From: Paenibacillus eucommiae
Lineage (GTDB): Bacteria; Bacillota; Bacilli; Paenibacillales; NBRC-103111
DNA length: 64,000 bases
Reading direction: 5' to 3'
NCBI RefSeq assembly: GCF_017874215.1
Contig: NZ_JAGGLB010000002.1
Coordinates: 434,001-498,000 of the forward strand
The notes below the pieces were generated by a model. It was not told the origin of the DNA and made no database searches. It worked only from the letters and a program-made list of their open reading frames with translations. Below, one piece after another: positions 8,794 through 17,993 of this stretch (positions are counted from its first letter, which is position 1; every line of letters starts with the position of its first letter). The translations under genes were made by a program, and so were the position numbers.

Positions 8794-9495
8794 ATGCTGA
8801 CCTTATATCCCGCTGCTTCCCGGCATTCGTTCGATCGGGGCTGGATTCGCGGCAATTACAGCTTTTCATTCGGTGATTATGAGGACCCGAATCATCATCA
8901 ATTTGGCCCGCTTCGTGTTTTTAACGATGATACGATTGCTCCAGGGCGCGGATTCGGAGCCCACCCTCATAGCGATATGGAAATTGTTTCAATTGTGCTT
9001 TCCGGACAGTTACGACATGAGGATAATCAAGGCAATGAAGCAGTTACTTCTTTTGGTGAAATTCAGCGGATGTCAGCGGGCAGTGGAATCATTCACACAG
9101 AGCACAACAGCTCGGAAACTGAAGAGCTTAATTTGCTCCAAATGTGGTTTATGCCCAGCAGCAGAGGCCTTGCTCCATCCTATGAAATGACCCGCTTCGA
9201 TCCAGCTCTAATGACCAACAATCTTTTACCTGTTGTGGCCCAGCAAGGCTCAGCACAGGTTGCAGCCATTCATCAGGATATGACGATATACTTAAGCAAG
9301 CTGGACGGGAGCAAGCAGATTTCCTTCACTCAAGCGGAAGGTCGCAAAGTGTTTATCTTTGTGATTGAAGGACATTTGACGATCAATGAACATCATTTGC
9401 TGGAAACCCGGGATTCGGCTAGAATCACTGATATCCCCTGCCTGGAGCTTGGCACCAGCAGCTCTGCATCCTTCGTCCTTATCGATTTACCCTAA
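8794..9495 (+). CDS. Pirin-family bicupin (YhhW-like)
   Basis: 233 residues; AAGGAGG precedes the ATG. The N-terminal cupin has the pirin metal motifs, FGAHPHSDMEIVSIVLSG (two His) and SGSGIIHTEHNSS (His and Glu), which bind Fe or another divalent metal. The C-terminal cupin (about 150-233) is the degenerate half typical of pirins. Some relatives have quercetinase activity, but the cellular role is usually unknown. Followed after 14 bases by a small gene, so the two form an operon. Confidence 0.88.
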   Translation: MLTLYPAASRHSFDRGWIRGNYSFSFGDYEDPNHHQFGPLRVFNDDTIAPGRGFGAHPHSDMEIVSIVLSGQLRHEDNQGNEAVTSFGEIQRMSAGSGIIHTEHNSSETEELNLLQMWFMPSSRGLAPSYEMTRFDPALMTNNLLPVVAQQGSAQVAAIHQDMTIYLSKLDGSKQISFTQAEGRKVFIFVIEGHLTINEHHLLETRDSARITDIPCLELGTSSSASFVLIDLP

Positions 9496-9509
9496 AGGAG
9501 GCTCACTTA

Positions 9510-9845
9510 ATGCCCGAACATACCAGATTCATGGTAAAGCATGCAGTAACCGGAAAAATGCTGCTTGATTCCGATGGACAGCCCGTCAAATATACGCTGG
9601 ATCCCTTGCCTAACGACGGCTGGAGGTTTACTGTCAACGAACTTGATCACTCTCAGGTAGAGCCTATTCTAGAGCTTCAGTCTGAGCTTAATGTATTTTT
9701 GTTTGAGACCAGTGACGATCAACCGATCGTCAAAAACTGGTATTATGTAAAAAGCGGTGGCGTAGAGTACGACTCTTCCCAAAGAAGCTTAACCATTACC
9801 GCAGATTCACGGATTCGTTACCTGCCTTCTGACTATTACGAATAA
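9510..9845 (+). CDS. Small soluble protein of unknown function, operon partner of pirin
   Basis: 111 residues, AAAGGAGG well placed before ATG (MPEHTRFMVKHAVTGKML). Acidic, mostly beta-like pattern, no signal peptide, no membrane segment and no cysteines. Only 14 bases separate it from the pirin stop. I do not recognise a family. It ends convergent with the M14 peptidase gene, with 38 bases between. Confidence 0.75.
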   Translation: MPEHTRFMVKHAVTGKMLLDSDGQPVKYTLDPLPNDGWRFTVNELDHSQVEPILELQSELNVFLFETSDDQPIVKNWYYVKSGGVEYDSSQRSLTITADSRIRYLPSDYYE

Positions 9846-9883
9846 ACTTTACAATGATTAAGCATCTAGACCGGCTTGCCATC

Positions 9884-10762
9884 TTAAGCATCCAAACCCT
9901 CCAACAAAATAGGAAGAGCCTCTTCATACAATTGTGGAAGCATTTCTATAGGAAGAGGGTTCGTGCCCAGACCGATTTCAACGGTAAAGCCGGGTCTTTT
10001 AAATTGCTGAATAAACCAGTCCTTATAGCCGGCATCACTACCACTGAGCCTAACCGATTTATACCCGCTTGCCGCGGCGAATAACGAAGCTATGCTTCTT
10101 GAACCAAGAGGCTCCATATCACGATAATTCCAGTAAATTTCCTGACCTTGCGTATGTAAAGCGATGACCAGCTCAAAATCATGCATACATGTAAAATGTG
10201 CCATTGCCGCAGCCTCAGGCTCTGAGAGCGGTGATGGCCCCCCATAATCTCTTTCCCCTGGCCCCAGTGAAGCTCGGCGCAGACGTTCCTCCTCCCAATG
10301 TGCAGGAAACTGGTCGTTAAGATCAACCCCGCGAATATTCGACTTCCAGTTGCGAAAATCAGCCGAACCCCCATTCCAGTCCAGCAGTTCCTTGTAGTAC
10401 GGTTGGGAAAAATCAGGACCATCCAGCACAAGATTAACACCATCCGGATTTACCATCGGCACAAACCACAAAGTTATATGATCACATATCCGTCGCATAT
10501 CTTTTCCCCTAAAAGTTTTCCCCTGCTCGCAAGAAATCGCAGCTTCCTCGATAAATTTCATAAGTATGGGAGTGGTAATCCATTCATTGGCATGCAAGGC
10601 AGCATTGTAATGAATTTTCCGCCTGCCAGTTCCAAGACGGACTGCCGGAATTTCTTTGCCTAACACACTACGCCCTATGGATTCCATCCGCAAAAAAGGA
10701 TACATCCATTCTAGTCTCTCAAGATCCTTTCGCAGTTCATCATAATTGTAACCTTTAGTCAT
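9884..10762 (-). CDS. M14 zinc carboxypeptidase, gamma-D-glutamyl-L-diamino acid endopeptidase type
   Basis: 292 residues from ATG at 10762, chosen because GGGAGG precedes it; the frame extends 19 codons further without a good site. Zinc ligands His57 and Glu60 are in HANEW, the substrate-binding pattern NIRGVDLNDQFP follows, the third zinc ligand is in VIALHTQGQE, and the catalytic Glu is in GFTVEIGLG. This matches Bacillus YqgT/ENP-I-like enzymes that cut gamma-D-Glu-meso-diaminopimelate links in peptidoglycan peptides. There is no signal peptide, so a cytoplasmic murein-peptide recycling role is likely. Confidence 0.88.
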   Translation of the reverse strand: MTKGYNYDELRKDLERLEWMYPFLRMESIGRSVLGKEIPAVRLGTGRRKIHYNAALHANEWITTPILMKFIEEAAISCEQGKTFRGKDMRRICDHITLWFVPMVNPDGVNLVLDGPDFSQPYYKELLDWNGGSADFRNWKSNIRGVDLNDQFPAHWEEERLRRASLGPGERDYGGPSPLSEPEAAAMAHFTCMHDFELVIALHTQGQEIYWNYRDMEPLGSRSIASLFAAASGYKSVRLSGSDAGYKDWFIQQFKRPGFTVEIGLGTNPLPIEMLPQLYEEALPILLEGLDA

Positions 10763-10922
10763 GTAAGTCCAGCCTCCCCGATGAGTAAACTTTATTACAT
10801 CATATGCGCAGGAACTCATCAGTAAAACCCTGGGCGTATTCGGGTACCGTTAACCATATTTCCATATTTCCTTCGCTAAGCATTTCCATCGTTAAGCGCG
10901 GCAAAGTTATTTGGATAAATTA

Positions 10923-10948
10923 AATGACCAGGCGTAGGCCTGGTCATT
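10923..10948 (-). terminator. Terminator of the glutamate racemase gene
   Basis: Perfect stem AATGACCAGG / CCTGGTCATT with a 6-base loop. On the minus strand it is followed by TAATTTATCC, only moderately T-rich. It lies about 30 nt after the murI stop. Confidence 0.7.
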
Positions 10949-10976
10949 CTTGTCTTCACTAGCAAATATGCTTGCT

Positions 10977-11786
10977 TCAGATAATATTCGGGACTTGCCA
11001 GACGATCGGCGTAGAGGAAATATGCTCGTTTAGCCAAATTTGCGCAATTCGCTTGAAGAGCTCAGGCTCGCCGCTGCAAAAGAACTGGTGAAGGGGAATA
11101 ACACCTGTAGATGCCAGCATTCCCCGATGATAAAGGATTGTGCTGATTTCCCGGGCAGTTTCTTCTGCCGAAGAAATTAATCGGACTTTAGGGCCCATCA
11201 CCTTGGAAATCGGGCCCACCAGAAAGGGGTAATGGGTACATCCAAGTATCAAGCAATCCAGAGCATTCTCAATTAGAGGTGCTAAGGACTGCTCTACGAT
11301 TTGCAGGGCTTCATCGCCATCAAATAATCCGCGCTCCACAAGTGGTGCCAGCAGGGGACAAGCCTGACTGTACACCTGGATATTGGGGGATATTTTTTTC
11401 AATGCCCGCTCGTAAGCCTCACTTCGGATAGTGCCTTCTGTACCTATAACGCCCACATTACCACTCCGTGAGGCTTTAATTGCGGCGCGCACCCCTGGGG
11501 ATATAACACCAATAACGGGCACGGAAACCTTGGCGCGTATGTCTTCAATGGCAAAAGCCGTTGCTGTATTGCAGGCGATTACAATCATTTTGGGATTGAA
11601 TTGATTGAAATAATCGACAATCTGCGCAGTAAATCTGCGCACCTCCTCGGGCGGCCGGGAGCCATATGGACTGCGGGCCGTGTCGCCGAAATAGAGGATT
11701 TTCTCCTGCGGGAGCTGCCGCAGGACTTCCTTTACGACTGTTAATCCTCCTACACCGGAGTCCAGTATTGCTATCGCTTGCTGCAC
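10977..11786 (-). CDS. murI: Glutamate racemase
   Basis: 269 residues, GTG start with AAAGGAAG upstream. Makes D-glutamate for peptidoglycan by cofactor-independent racemisation. Signatures: ILDSGVGGLTV at the N-terminus (catalytic Asp/Ser), YFGDTARSPYG, Cys72 in ACNTATA and the second catalytic Cys in LGCTHYPFL. Length is normal for the family. The gene stands between the deacetylase gene upstream (same strand) and the M14 peptidase, all three plausibly cell-wall related. Confidence 0.96.
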   Translation of the reverse strand: MQQAIAILDSGVGGLTVVKEVLRQLPQEKILYFGDTARSPYGSRPPEEVRRFTAQIVDYFNQFNPKMIVIACNTATAFAIEDIRAKVSVPVIGVISPGVRAAIKASRSGNVGVIGTEGTIRSEAYERALKKISPNIQVYSQACPLLAPLVERGLFDGDEALQIVEQSLAPLIENALDCLILGCTHYPFLVGPISKVMGPKVRLISSAEETAREISTILYHRGMLASTGVIPLHQFFCSGEPELFKRIAQIWLNEHISSTPIVWQVPNII

Positions 11787-11882
11787 AAATACACGCTTCC
11801 TTTTTCCGTTGATGGTTGAAATATCTATGGTTAGAATATGAACGTTCAGGTTCTAAGGTACTAGGTAAAATCATCGATTTTG

Positions 11883-12917
11883 TTAAAGCTCGTTCACCAG
11901 CCCGAATTCATAGCCCGCTTCTTTAATCGCTTTACAGATACGGTCCAGTGCTTCCATGTTTTCTTTGGAGCCTTGATGCATCAAAATAACATTGCCCTCA
12001 TGTAAATTATTCATGATATCGTTATACGGATCATCGGCCCCATTTTTGCGGGGTTCCCAATCTCTCATTGCCGTGGACCAGAAAATTGACTTATACCCCA
12101 TACTGGATACCAGGCTCAAAGCATGCATATTATATTTGCCATAAGGAAAGCGGAAGTATTTCTCAACTTCTTGGCCTGTAGTCTCCTTGTACAGCTTCTC
12201 AAAGTCGGTCAGTTCCTTTTTAATTTGCTCATCCGTAAGCTCGTTGAAATCCTTATGCGTCATCGTATGATTGGCAACAAGATGGCCATCTGCGACTACT
12301 TTCTTTAAATAGTCCGGGTTTTTCTTAATGGTATAGCCGGCAATAAAGAAGTTTGCTTTGACATCGTTATCTTTAAGGGACTTCAGCATGAGATCGACAT
12401 CAATGAGAGGTCCACCCGCATCAATGGTTAAATAAACCTTCTTCCCCGTTCCAACCCAAGCGGCTTTCTGATCCTTCGTATAGCTCTTCGTTTCACGCGG
12501 AAAGTCGGGAACCTGGCCCTTTCCTTTTTTCATATAATACCAGGAAAGAGCAGTTCGCTCACCTACAGCAGGCTTACCTGGTGTATCCTTTTTGGGTACA
12601 GTGGATGATGTTGGAGCTGGCGTAGTGCTGGACGTTTCTTTGGGTGTTGGAGCAGGTTTCTCTGTTGGTGCTGTCGTTGGTGCTGTCGTTGGCGATGCTG
12701 TTGGTTTTGTTGTTGGTGTGGGCTCTGTTGTTGGCTTACCAGTAGGCGTTGGCTCTGCTGTTTCTGTTGGAGCAACAGTTGGTTCAGGCTTCGCTGTGTT
12801 TGTAGCGGTTGGAACTGTTGATTCCTTAACTCCCTCCGAGCCTGTTTGAGTCGCAGAGCAGCCTGCAATAGCTGTGCTGAGCAGAATGACCAGAGCGGCG
12901 TTCAAAGTTGTTTTTCT
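11883..12917 (-). CDS. Lipoprotein polysaccharide deacetylase (NodB domain)
   Basis: 344 residues from ATG at 12917, which has AGAGGTG upstream and gives a clean lipoprotein signal with lipobox IAGC; the longer frame would add 14 residues before it. A Thr/Pro-rich linker (about 30-110) with PTT/APTT repeats follows, like a cell-wall spacer. The NodB domain has YLTIDAGG (the usual TFDDGP with the second Asp changed to Ala), the metal-binding NHTMTHKDF, RFPYGKYN and the C-terminal VILMHQG. The second-Asp change and overall layout recall PdaA-type enzymes acting on muramic acid or related cell-wall sugars. Probably outward-facing and tethered to the membrane. Confidence 0.87.
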   Translation of the reverse strand, partial: RKTTLNAALVILLSTAIAGCSATQTGSEGVKESTVPTATNTAKPEPTVAPTETAEPTPTGKPTTEPTPTTKPTASPTTAPTTAPTEKPAPTPKETSSTTPAPTSSTVPKKDTPGKPAVGERTALSWYYMKKGKGQVPDFPRETKSYTKDQKAAWVGTGKKVYLTIDAGGPLIDVDLMLKSLKDNDVKANFFIAGYTIKKNPDYLKKVVADGHLVANHTMTHKDFNELTDEQIKKELTDFEKLYKETTGQEVEKYFRFPYGKYNMHALSLVSSMGYKSIFWSTAMRDWEPRKNGADDPYNDIMNNLHEGNVILMHQGSKENMEALDRICKAIKEAGYEFGLVNEL

Positions 12918-13064
12918 CATGGGTGCACCTCTTAATTGGGATGGTAAAGCTGTTTTCATGTCAGTATTTGATCAATCATTTCTTTGACGTTTATACACCT
13001 CTTTTAGTTCGACATCGCCCGACAAAAACCTGCCTGTCCTGTCATGTACAATTACTGCACAGAT

Positions 13065-13386
13065 GCGTGTTCGTGACATGGGAGCGTTGCGGAGGTAAGG
13101 GGTGCGGGCTCCAGCCGCTGTTAAAGATTTGTTCCCTTGAATGAAATGGATAAGGAGGTAGGAACAAATCTTTAAAGGCGGACGCTATCACTCTTCCACC
13201 CACACCCCTTTCCTCTCTTTAGCTACTATCGCAGCAATTCTAGGTCCATACCCGATTTCAGGTGAAAAATCCTGCACTTTCGCAGGTTTTACTATGGGTA
13301 CCATGGCTTTGGCCTACAAAGGCAGGGTGAGCCTCCAGGGCTGCTGAGAAATCTACTCCAGGCATCCCCCAAAACTTATACTTTAA
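13065..13386. repeat. Mosaic intergenic repeat, copy 3 (modules A and D)
   Basis: Positions 13065-13232 form a large imperfect hairpin: outer arms GAGGTAAGGGGTGCGGG and CCCACACCCCTTTCCTC, inner arms TTAAAGATTTGTTCC and GGAACAAATCTTTAA. The same unit recurs almost unchanged at 38398-38570. Module D (CAGGCATCCCCCAAAACTTA and following) lies at about 13360-13386. The gap 12918-13609 contains no gene that I can support. Confidence 0.82.
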
Positions 13387-13395
13387 TAAAACCAC

Positions 13396-13430
13396 AAAAA
13401 ATCCCAAGCCACTTAGATAGTGGAATGGGA
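13396..13430 (-). terminator. Terminator of the GH4 gene
   Basis: Hairpin with arms TCCCAagCCACT and AGTGGaaTGGGA; on the minus strand it is followed by TTTTTTGTGG. A second hairpin, GACCG (13452-13456) / CGGTC (13468-13472) with a seven-T tail on the plus strand, lies next to it and faces the other way. Confidence 0.7.
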
Positions 13431-13609
13431 TCGTTATAAGTGTGGTACAACGACCGCAATGAAAAAACGGTCTTTTTTTCGGGTCTAAGTCAGCCTCGAT
13501 AGTAAACCTGCGAAGGCTTATGCATCTTTTTTTGCCCCCACAGCAGGTTGGACTCGATTTTAAGTGCGTTCAAGACCTTATGTTCGAGATCGTTTGTCCG
13601 CTATTGACT

Positions 13610-14908
13610 TTACACGTATTTAGGCAGCCAGTCACCATGTGCTTCAATCAAGTCATCGCAAAGGGATACGATATCATCAAGCGAAAGCTCTGCAGCTGTA
13701 TGAGGGTCCAGCATAGCCGCGTGATATATATGTTCTCTTTTGCCAGTGATTGCCGCTTCGATCGTCAGCAGCTGGGTGTTGATATTCGTGCGGTTCAAAG
13801 CGGCCAGCTGAGGTGGCAAATCTCCCACATAAGTAGGCGTAACCCCGCTCGCATCTACTAAACAAGACACTTCCACACAAGCTTCTTTCGGAAGATTAGT
13901 TATCAGGCCGGTGTTCATCACATTGCCGCCAATTTTGTAAGGTACATTCGTTTCGATAGCTTCGAAAATATAAGATGCATATTCATGAGAACGCTCATGC
14001 TCGATGTTCTTATTGTTCACAAGCTCTTCGCGCATCTGCTTCCAATTAGCAATCTGATTCACACACCGGCGAGGATACTCATCTAACGGAATATTAAACC
14101 GCTCGATTAGCTCCGGATAGTTCTTTTTGATAAAATAAGGGTGGTATTCTGCACTGTGCTCTGATGATTCCGTAATATAATAGCCAAAGCGGTTCATCAA
14201 TTCATAGCGAACCATATCGTCATGCTTTTCTTTTTGCTTCTCTGCAGCGCGGCGCTTGATTTCCGGATATAAATCCACTCCATCCTTTGTAACCTCAAGC
14301 AGCCATGCCATATGATTAATACCGGCAATTTTGGTTTGAACGCCCTCTTTGTCCAATCCTAAAGAATCAAATAAATGAGGCATACATACCTGCACACTAT
14401 GACAAAGTCCAACTGTCCGGACGCCGCCGTATGTGTTCATTACATTGGTTAAAACGGCCATCGGATTCGTGTAATTAAGGAACAAGGCATCCGGGCAAAC
14501 CTCTCTGATATCCGCTGCGAAGTCCAGCATGACAGGAATGGTCCGCAGGTTTCTGAATAAACCGCCAATTCCCAGCGTATCGGCAATCGTTTGGCGCAGG
14601 CCGTATTTCTTAGGAATTTCAAAATCCGTTATCGTACAAGGATCGTAGCCCCCAACCTGAATGGCGTTCACTACAAATTTAGCTCCTCTGAGAGCTTCCT
14701 TTCTATCGCTATAGGCTTTCACCGTGCAGCTGCTTCCGGCTCCAGCTTTAAGGTTGTTCAACATATTCTCGGAATCCTTCAAACGTACCGGGTCGATATC
14801 AAACAAAGCCAGTTCAAAGCCTTGTAGCGCTGGGGTCTGCATGCAATCCCCCAATACATTCTTAGCAAAAACACTGCTTCCAGCGCCTAAAAAAGTGATC
14901 TTGGACAT
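13610..14908 (-). CDS. melA: Glycoside hydrolase family 4, alpha-galactosidase type
   Basis: 432 residues with GGAGG before ATG. GH4 enzymes use NAD+ and a divalent metal and cleave by an oxidation-elimination mechanism. Seen here: the Rossmann start ITFLGAGSSVFAKN, the LNYTNPMAVLT motif, the metal Cys in GLCHSVQ and the metal His in GINHMAWLLE. The CHSV form fits MelA-type alpha-galactosidases (or alpha-glucuronidase relatives) rather than phospho-glycosidases. No transporter or PTS gene is adjacent. Two direct repeats upstream suggest AraC control by the nearby regulator at 15605. Confidence 0.9.
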   Translation of the reverse strand: MSKITFLGAGSSVFAKNVLGDCMQTPALQGFELALFDIDPVRLKDSENMLNNLKAGAGSSCTVKAYSDRKEALRGAKFVVNAIQVGGYDPCTITDFEIPKKYGLRQTIADTLGIGGLFRNLRTIPVMLDFAADIREVCPDALFLNYTNPMAVLTNVMNTYGGVRTVGLCHSVQVCMPHLFDSLGLDKEGVQTKIAGINHMAWLLEVTKDGVDLYPEIKRRAAEKQKEKHDDMVRYELMNRFGYYITESSEHSAEYHPYFIKKNYPELIERFNIPLDEYPRRCVNQIANWKQMREELVNNKNIEHERSHEYASYIFEAIETNVPYKIGGNVMNTGLITNLPKEACVEVSCLVDASGVTPTYVGDLPPQLAALNRTNINTQLLTIEAAITGKREHIYHAAMLDPHTAAELSLDDIVSLCDDLIEAHGDWLPKYV

Positions 14909-14976
14909 GGACGATTTCCTCCTGTAAAATAAAAGTGAGATGCTCTACACAAAGAATATACCTCTAAATCAGGTAA

Positions 14977-15007
14977 ATTCATATGGAGACATCCCACATT
15001 CATATGG
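14977..15007. promoter_or_regulatory. Direct repeats upstream of the GH4 gene, candidate AraC site
   Basis: ATTCATATGG occurs at 14977-14986 and 14998-15007, exactly 21 bases (two helical turns) apart, 70-100 bases before the GH4 start. This is the arrangement bound by AraC/MelR-type regulators. Confidence 0.5.
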
Positions 15008-15022
15008 AATATTGTAGTTATC

Positions 15023-15460
15023 TTAATAGCTGCTGCGCGTTGCACGCCAAGTAAGAAACTGTACGATGGCAATCAGCAGAAACGCCGTGCCCGCAAGTAC
15101 TGGAATCGTGATAAAGCCTAACCAGTTAATATAATCCACATCACACGGAACCGGACCACAGGAATTCGCCGCTTCCTGAAACCACGTTGTTTTTTGCATG
15201 AGAATATGATAAATGGAAATACCCGCGCCCCAGATTGCCATGGGCAGAACATAAATCGTTTGCTTGTAATCCTTCTTTACCGAAGCAATTCCCAGGATGA
15301 TAACGAGTGGATACATAAGGATACGTTGATACCAGCAAAGCTTGCATGGCAGGTAATGCATGACTTCCGAGAAATATAAGCTCCCTACTGTAGCAACAAG
15401 CGCAATTAGCCACGAGATATGCATCCCGTTGTTTTTCATAAAGTGTTTCCAGCCAGCCAT
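15023..15460 (-). CDS. bdbC: Disulfide bond formation protein, BdbC/DsbB family
   Basis: 145 residues and four membrane helices. The first catalytic pair, Cys39-Lys-Leu-Cys42, follows the second helix, with the quinone-pocket sequence CWYQRILMYP after it. The second pair is Cys101 and Cys106 in CGPVPCDVDY in the later extracytoplasmic loop. This is the layout of Bacillus BdbC, which reoxidises a BdbD-like thiol oxidase using quinone. No bdbD is next to it. It ends about 115 bases before the GH4 start codon on the same strand. Confidence 0.93.
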   Translation of the reverse strand: MAGWKHFMKNNGMHISWLIALVATVGSLYFSEVMHYLPCKLCWYQRILMYPLVIILGIASVKKDYKQTIYVLPMAIWGAGISIYHILMQKTTWFQEAANSCGPVPCDVDYINWLGFITIPVLAGTAFLLIAIVQFLTWRATRSSY

Positions 15461-15604
15461 AAATGTGCTCGTCCTCTCTAGTGTTTTGCTTTACCTAAAC
15501 TGATTTCATAAGCAAAAGCTCTTCCACTTATTATAGAAAAAAGCAAAAAGGAAGTCGAGTCGAAATTACCAAGAATCCCATATCATTCTGAAAGGGTGAC
15601 ATTT

Positions 15605-16468
15605 ATGTTAAAACCTCCATCGTATTCCGTAGCGATCAATCCTTTTCCCGGAAAGGGAGAACTGGTTATCTTATTCGGCGGACATGCACAGACTGACCCA
15701 TTGCATCAGGTGGGCTCACAAATACTCGACTATCATCTCGTTCATTCTGTTTCATCGGGGAAGGGCAGCTTCCGCTGTATGGGCAATGAATACGAGCTTA
15801 AGAAAGGGGATCATTTCTTTATCTTTCCAGGCGAGCTGGTCAGCTACACCTCGGATGCCGAGGATCCCTGGAGTTATAAGTGGATTGCATTTAAAGGAAC
15901 GCATCCCGATCAATTCCTAAGTTTAATGGGTATCTCGCCTCATAAGCCGATTGTTCATACCGGCAATAACCGCAGGGCTCCAGCTCTCTTCTCCCGAATT
16001 GAAAATGTCCTCCGTGAGGCCAGTCCATCCTGTGACATGCAGGCAGGCGGTTATTTGCGGATTCTGCTTGGCGAATATGCGATGGAGCATATGCCCGCCG
16101 CTGCACAGGAGAAGGCAATAAGCCCGCAGCAGCAGCAAATGCAGCAAGCGATTCGTTGGCTCACCCTTCAGTATACACAGCCGATTTCGATCGAACAGAT
16201 GGCCAATGATCTGGGTTATCATCGCACTTACCTGTCCAAAATATTCAAGCAGTTTACCGGCATGGCTCCGACATATTTTTTGTTGAAGCTTCGCATGGAT
16301 CGCGCCAAACTGCTGCTGCAAGAGCAATTAACTATAGAACAAGTCGCCTCCTCCGTCGGCTTTACGGATGCCCTCTATTTTTCCAAGCAGTTTAAAAAGT
16401 GGTCGGGGCTTTCCCCCAGCGAGTTCCGTTCCCAAGGATCATTAAACGCTTATGACTGCACTAAATAA
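15605..16468 (+). CDS. AraC-family transcriptional regulator with N-terminal cupin
   Basis: 287 residues from ATG at 15605 (AAAGGG eight bases upstream). The cupin-like sugar-sensing domain covers about residues 1-150 (YELKKGDHFFIFPGELVSY). Two AraC helix-turn-helices follow: ISIEQMANDLGYHRTYLSKI and TIEQVASSVGFTDALYFSKQ. Divergent from bdbC; the nearest sugar gene is the GH4 galactosidase, whose promoter carries 21-base-spaced direct repeats, so it probably activates that gene in response to a galactoside. Confidence 0.9.
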   Translation: MLKPPSYSVAINPFPGKGELVILFGGHAQTDPLHQVGSQILDYHLVHSVSSGKGSFRCMGNEYELKKGDHFFIFPGELVSYTSDAEDPWSYKWIAFKGTHPDQFLSLMGISPHKPIVHTGNNRRAPALFSRIENVLREASPSCDMQAGGYLRILLGEYAMEHMPAAAQEKAISPQQQQMQQAIRWLTLQYTQPISIEQMANDLGYHRTYLSKIFKQFTGMAPTYFLLKLRMDRAKLLLQEQLTIEQVASSVGFTDALYFSKQFKKWSGLSPSEFRSQGSLNAYDCTK

Positions 16469-16734
16469 TTTTTTTTGCATTTAATGTTTCTTTTGACCCA
16501 CTTATGGGTAATACAGAGTACGAACTATGTAGAGAGCTTTGAATACAAATAAACAACTCCTTCTGGAATTGGCAAATCCCTCAGCATTAACTGAAGACTC
16601 CTTAGCTGGATTTTGCAAATAGTCATCCGTTCCATAATTATACACATTTGGATAAATATTTCGTTCATTTGTGTATTATTGATTTTCAATTTATCTGAAA
16701 TCATATACAATACTCTTATATAGGGGGATTTTTC

Positions 16735-17385
16735 ATGAAACAGTTAGAGGGATTTGGTAAATTTCTAGAGGTTTTGCGCGGGAAAATGTCGCTGCGGGAA
16801 GCTGCCAACAAAAGTGGGCTTTCCCATGCATATATACGTGATCTTGAATTGGAGCGAAACCGCTCTACTAACGATAAAATCAAGCCTTCGCCTGACACAC
16901 TCAAAAAATTATCGGAAGCCTACAATTTCTCCTATACGGATTTAATGATAAAAGCAGGTTATCTGGAAAAGCAGCGGACCAAAAAATCAGCTACTCCCGA
17001 CATTGATTTGAAAGAGATCCTCTTCATCGAAATTGAGGCAAAGGAAATAGCCTATCATACTGCAACTGCGAAATTAATGCGAAATGTCAACTCGCTTATT
17101 GATTTTAGCGGTTTTCTGGATCTTTTAGATGAGCATATGTTCAAAAAAATGGATACCAATCTCTTTGTAAATATCAATCATGTACAGAAATATATTGAAA
17201 AAGAAGGCAAGCTGTTTTTTGATGAGCAAGCTCAAGGAAAGTTTGTAACTCTTTCAGCCTTGCGGCAAAAAAAATATCATTCACTTATTGTACAGACCTT
17301 GGCAAGCAAAAACGGAACCAGCCTGGAATATAACTATAACCGCAGCTCCGCAAAAGATTCCCCTTTATTTTTCTTAAAAAATTAA
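16735..17385 (+). CDS. XRE-type HTH regulator with unassigned C-terminal domain
   Basis: 216 residues. The N-terminus is an HTH_3 domain (SLREAANKSGLSHAYIRDLE, with the recognition helix AYIRDLELERN), then YTDLMIKAGYLE as in many phage-type and Bacillus regulators. The C-terminal half (about 85-216) is not one I recognise; the stretch from FVNINHVQKYIEKEGKLFF to FVTLSALRQ loosely recalls LytTR-like DNA-binding folds, but I would not assign it. AGGGGGA precedes the ATG. Single gene ending in a strong shared terminator. Confidence 0.8.
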   Translation: MKQLEGFGKFLEVLRGKMSLREAANKSGLSHAYIRDLELERNRSTNDKIKPSPDTLKKLSEAYNFSYTDLMIKAGYLEKQRTKKSATPDIDLKEILFIEIEAKEIAYHTATAKLMRNVNSLIDFSGFLDLLDEHMFKKMDTNLFVNINHVQKYIEKEGKLFFDEQAQGKFVTLSALRQKKYHSLIVQTLASKNGTSLEYNYNRSSAKDSPLFFLKN

Positions 17386-17399
17386 ACAGAAATCAGAAA

Positions 17400-17466
17400 C
17401 GGCCTTGCTTGCTGCAAACAACACCATGACTTTGCAAAACGGTGTTATTTGCATGAAGCAAGGCCG
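17400..17466. terminator. Long bidirectional terminator hairpin
   Basis: Arms CGGCCTTGCTT / AAGCAAGGCCG, then TTGC/GCAA and AACACC / GGTGTT inside, giving an almost continuous stem of about 20 bp between the convergent XRE and YtxH genes. Confidence 0.78.
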
Positions 17467-17490
17467 GCGATGATCACCGTAATCTCAATC

Positions 17491-17811
17491 TTAGTTCGAG
17501 CTGGCTTTACGGTCGTTCAATACGATTAAATCATCGATCAATTCAAACTCTTCGCTTTCTTCAGTCTCTTTTACATCTACAGGTTCTGATTTCCTCCATG
17601 AACGAACAGATTGAACTAATTCTTGTGTCTTCTCATTAATTACACTTGCTGCTTGCTGTGTTTTTTCCGTTACCGCGGAAACCTGCCCCGCGATATCGCT
17701 CCGCAGCTCACGACCTGATTTAGGGGCTGTCAGCAAAGCCGTGATGGCTCCGAGCACACCACCAATAACAGCGCCGAGCAGAAGATTTTTTCCTTTTTGT
17801 TGATCCGTCAT
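17491..17811 (-). CDS. YtxH-domain general-stress-type protein
   Basis: 106 residues from ATG at 17811; AAGGAGTGA lies nine bases upstream, whereas a TTG two codons earlier would be too close. YtxH hallmark: one glycine-rich helix (LLLGAVIGGVLGAITALLTAP) followed by KSGRELRSDI and an amphipathic coiled coil. The tail is acidic (EETEESEEFELIDDL-like). These proteins are membrane-associated and often general-stress induced; exact function is unknown. Confidence 0.87.
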   Translation of the reverse strand: MTDQQKGKNLLLGAVIGGVLGAITALLTAPKSGRELRSDIAGQVSAVTEKTQQAASVINEKTQELVQSVRSWRKSEPVDVKETEESEEFELIDDLIVLNDRKASSN

Positions 17812-17993
17812 GCCCAATCACTCCTTCATAGGTTTCATTTTCTATGTTTCTGGACTCATGCCCATAAGATACTACATTATAAGTAGGTACATCGTATTTT
17901 GACACAACATTTTTGCAATATTCCTAAAAACATTTCGCAAGTACCGGACAACTGTGGCATAATAAAGATATACTTAGTCATTTGGAGGCATCT

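Noticed and set aside
13440..13480. Plus-strand terminator GACCG/CGGTC-T7 as evidence of a plus-strand gene
   Set aside because: No open frame or promoter lies upstream on the plus strand; it may be left over from a lost gene or part of the repeat.
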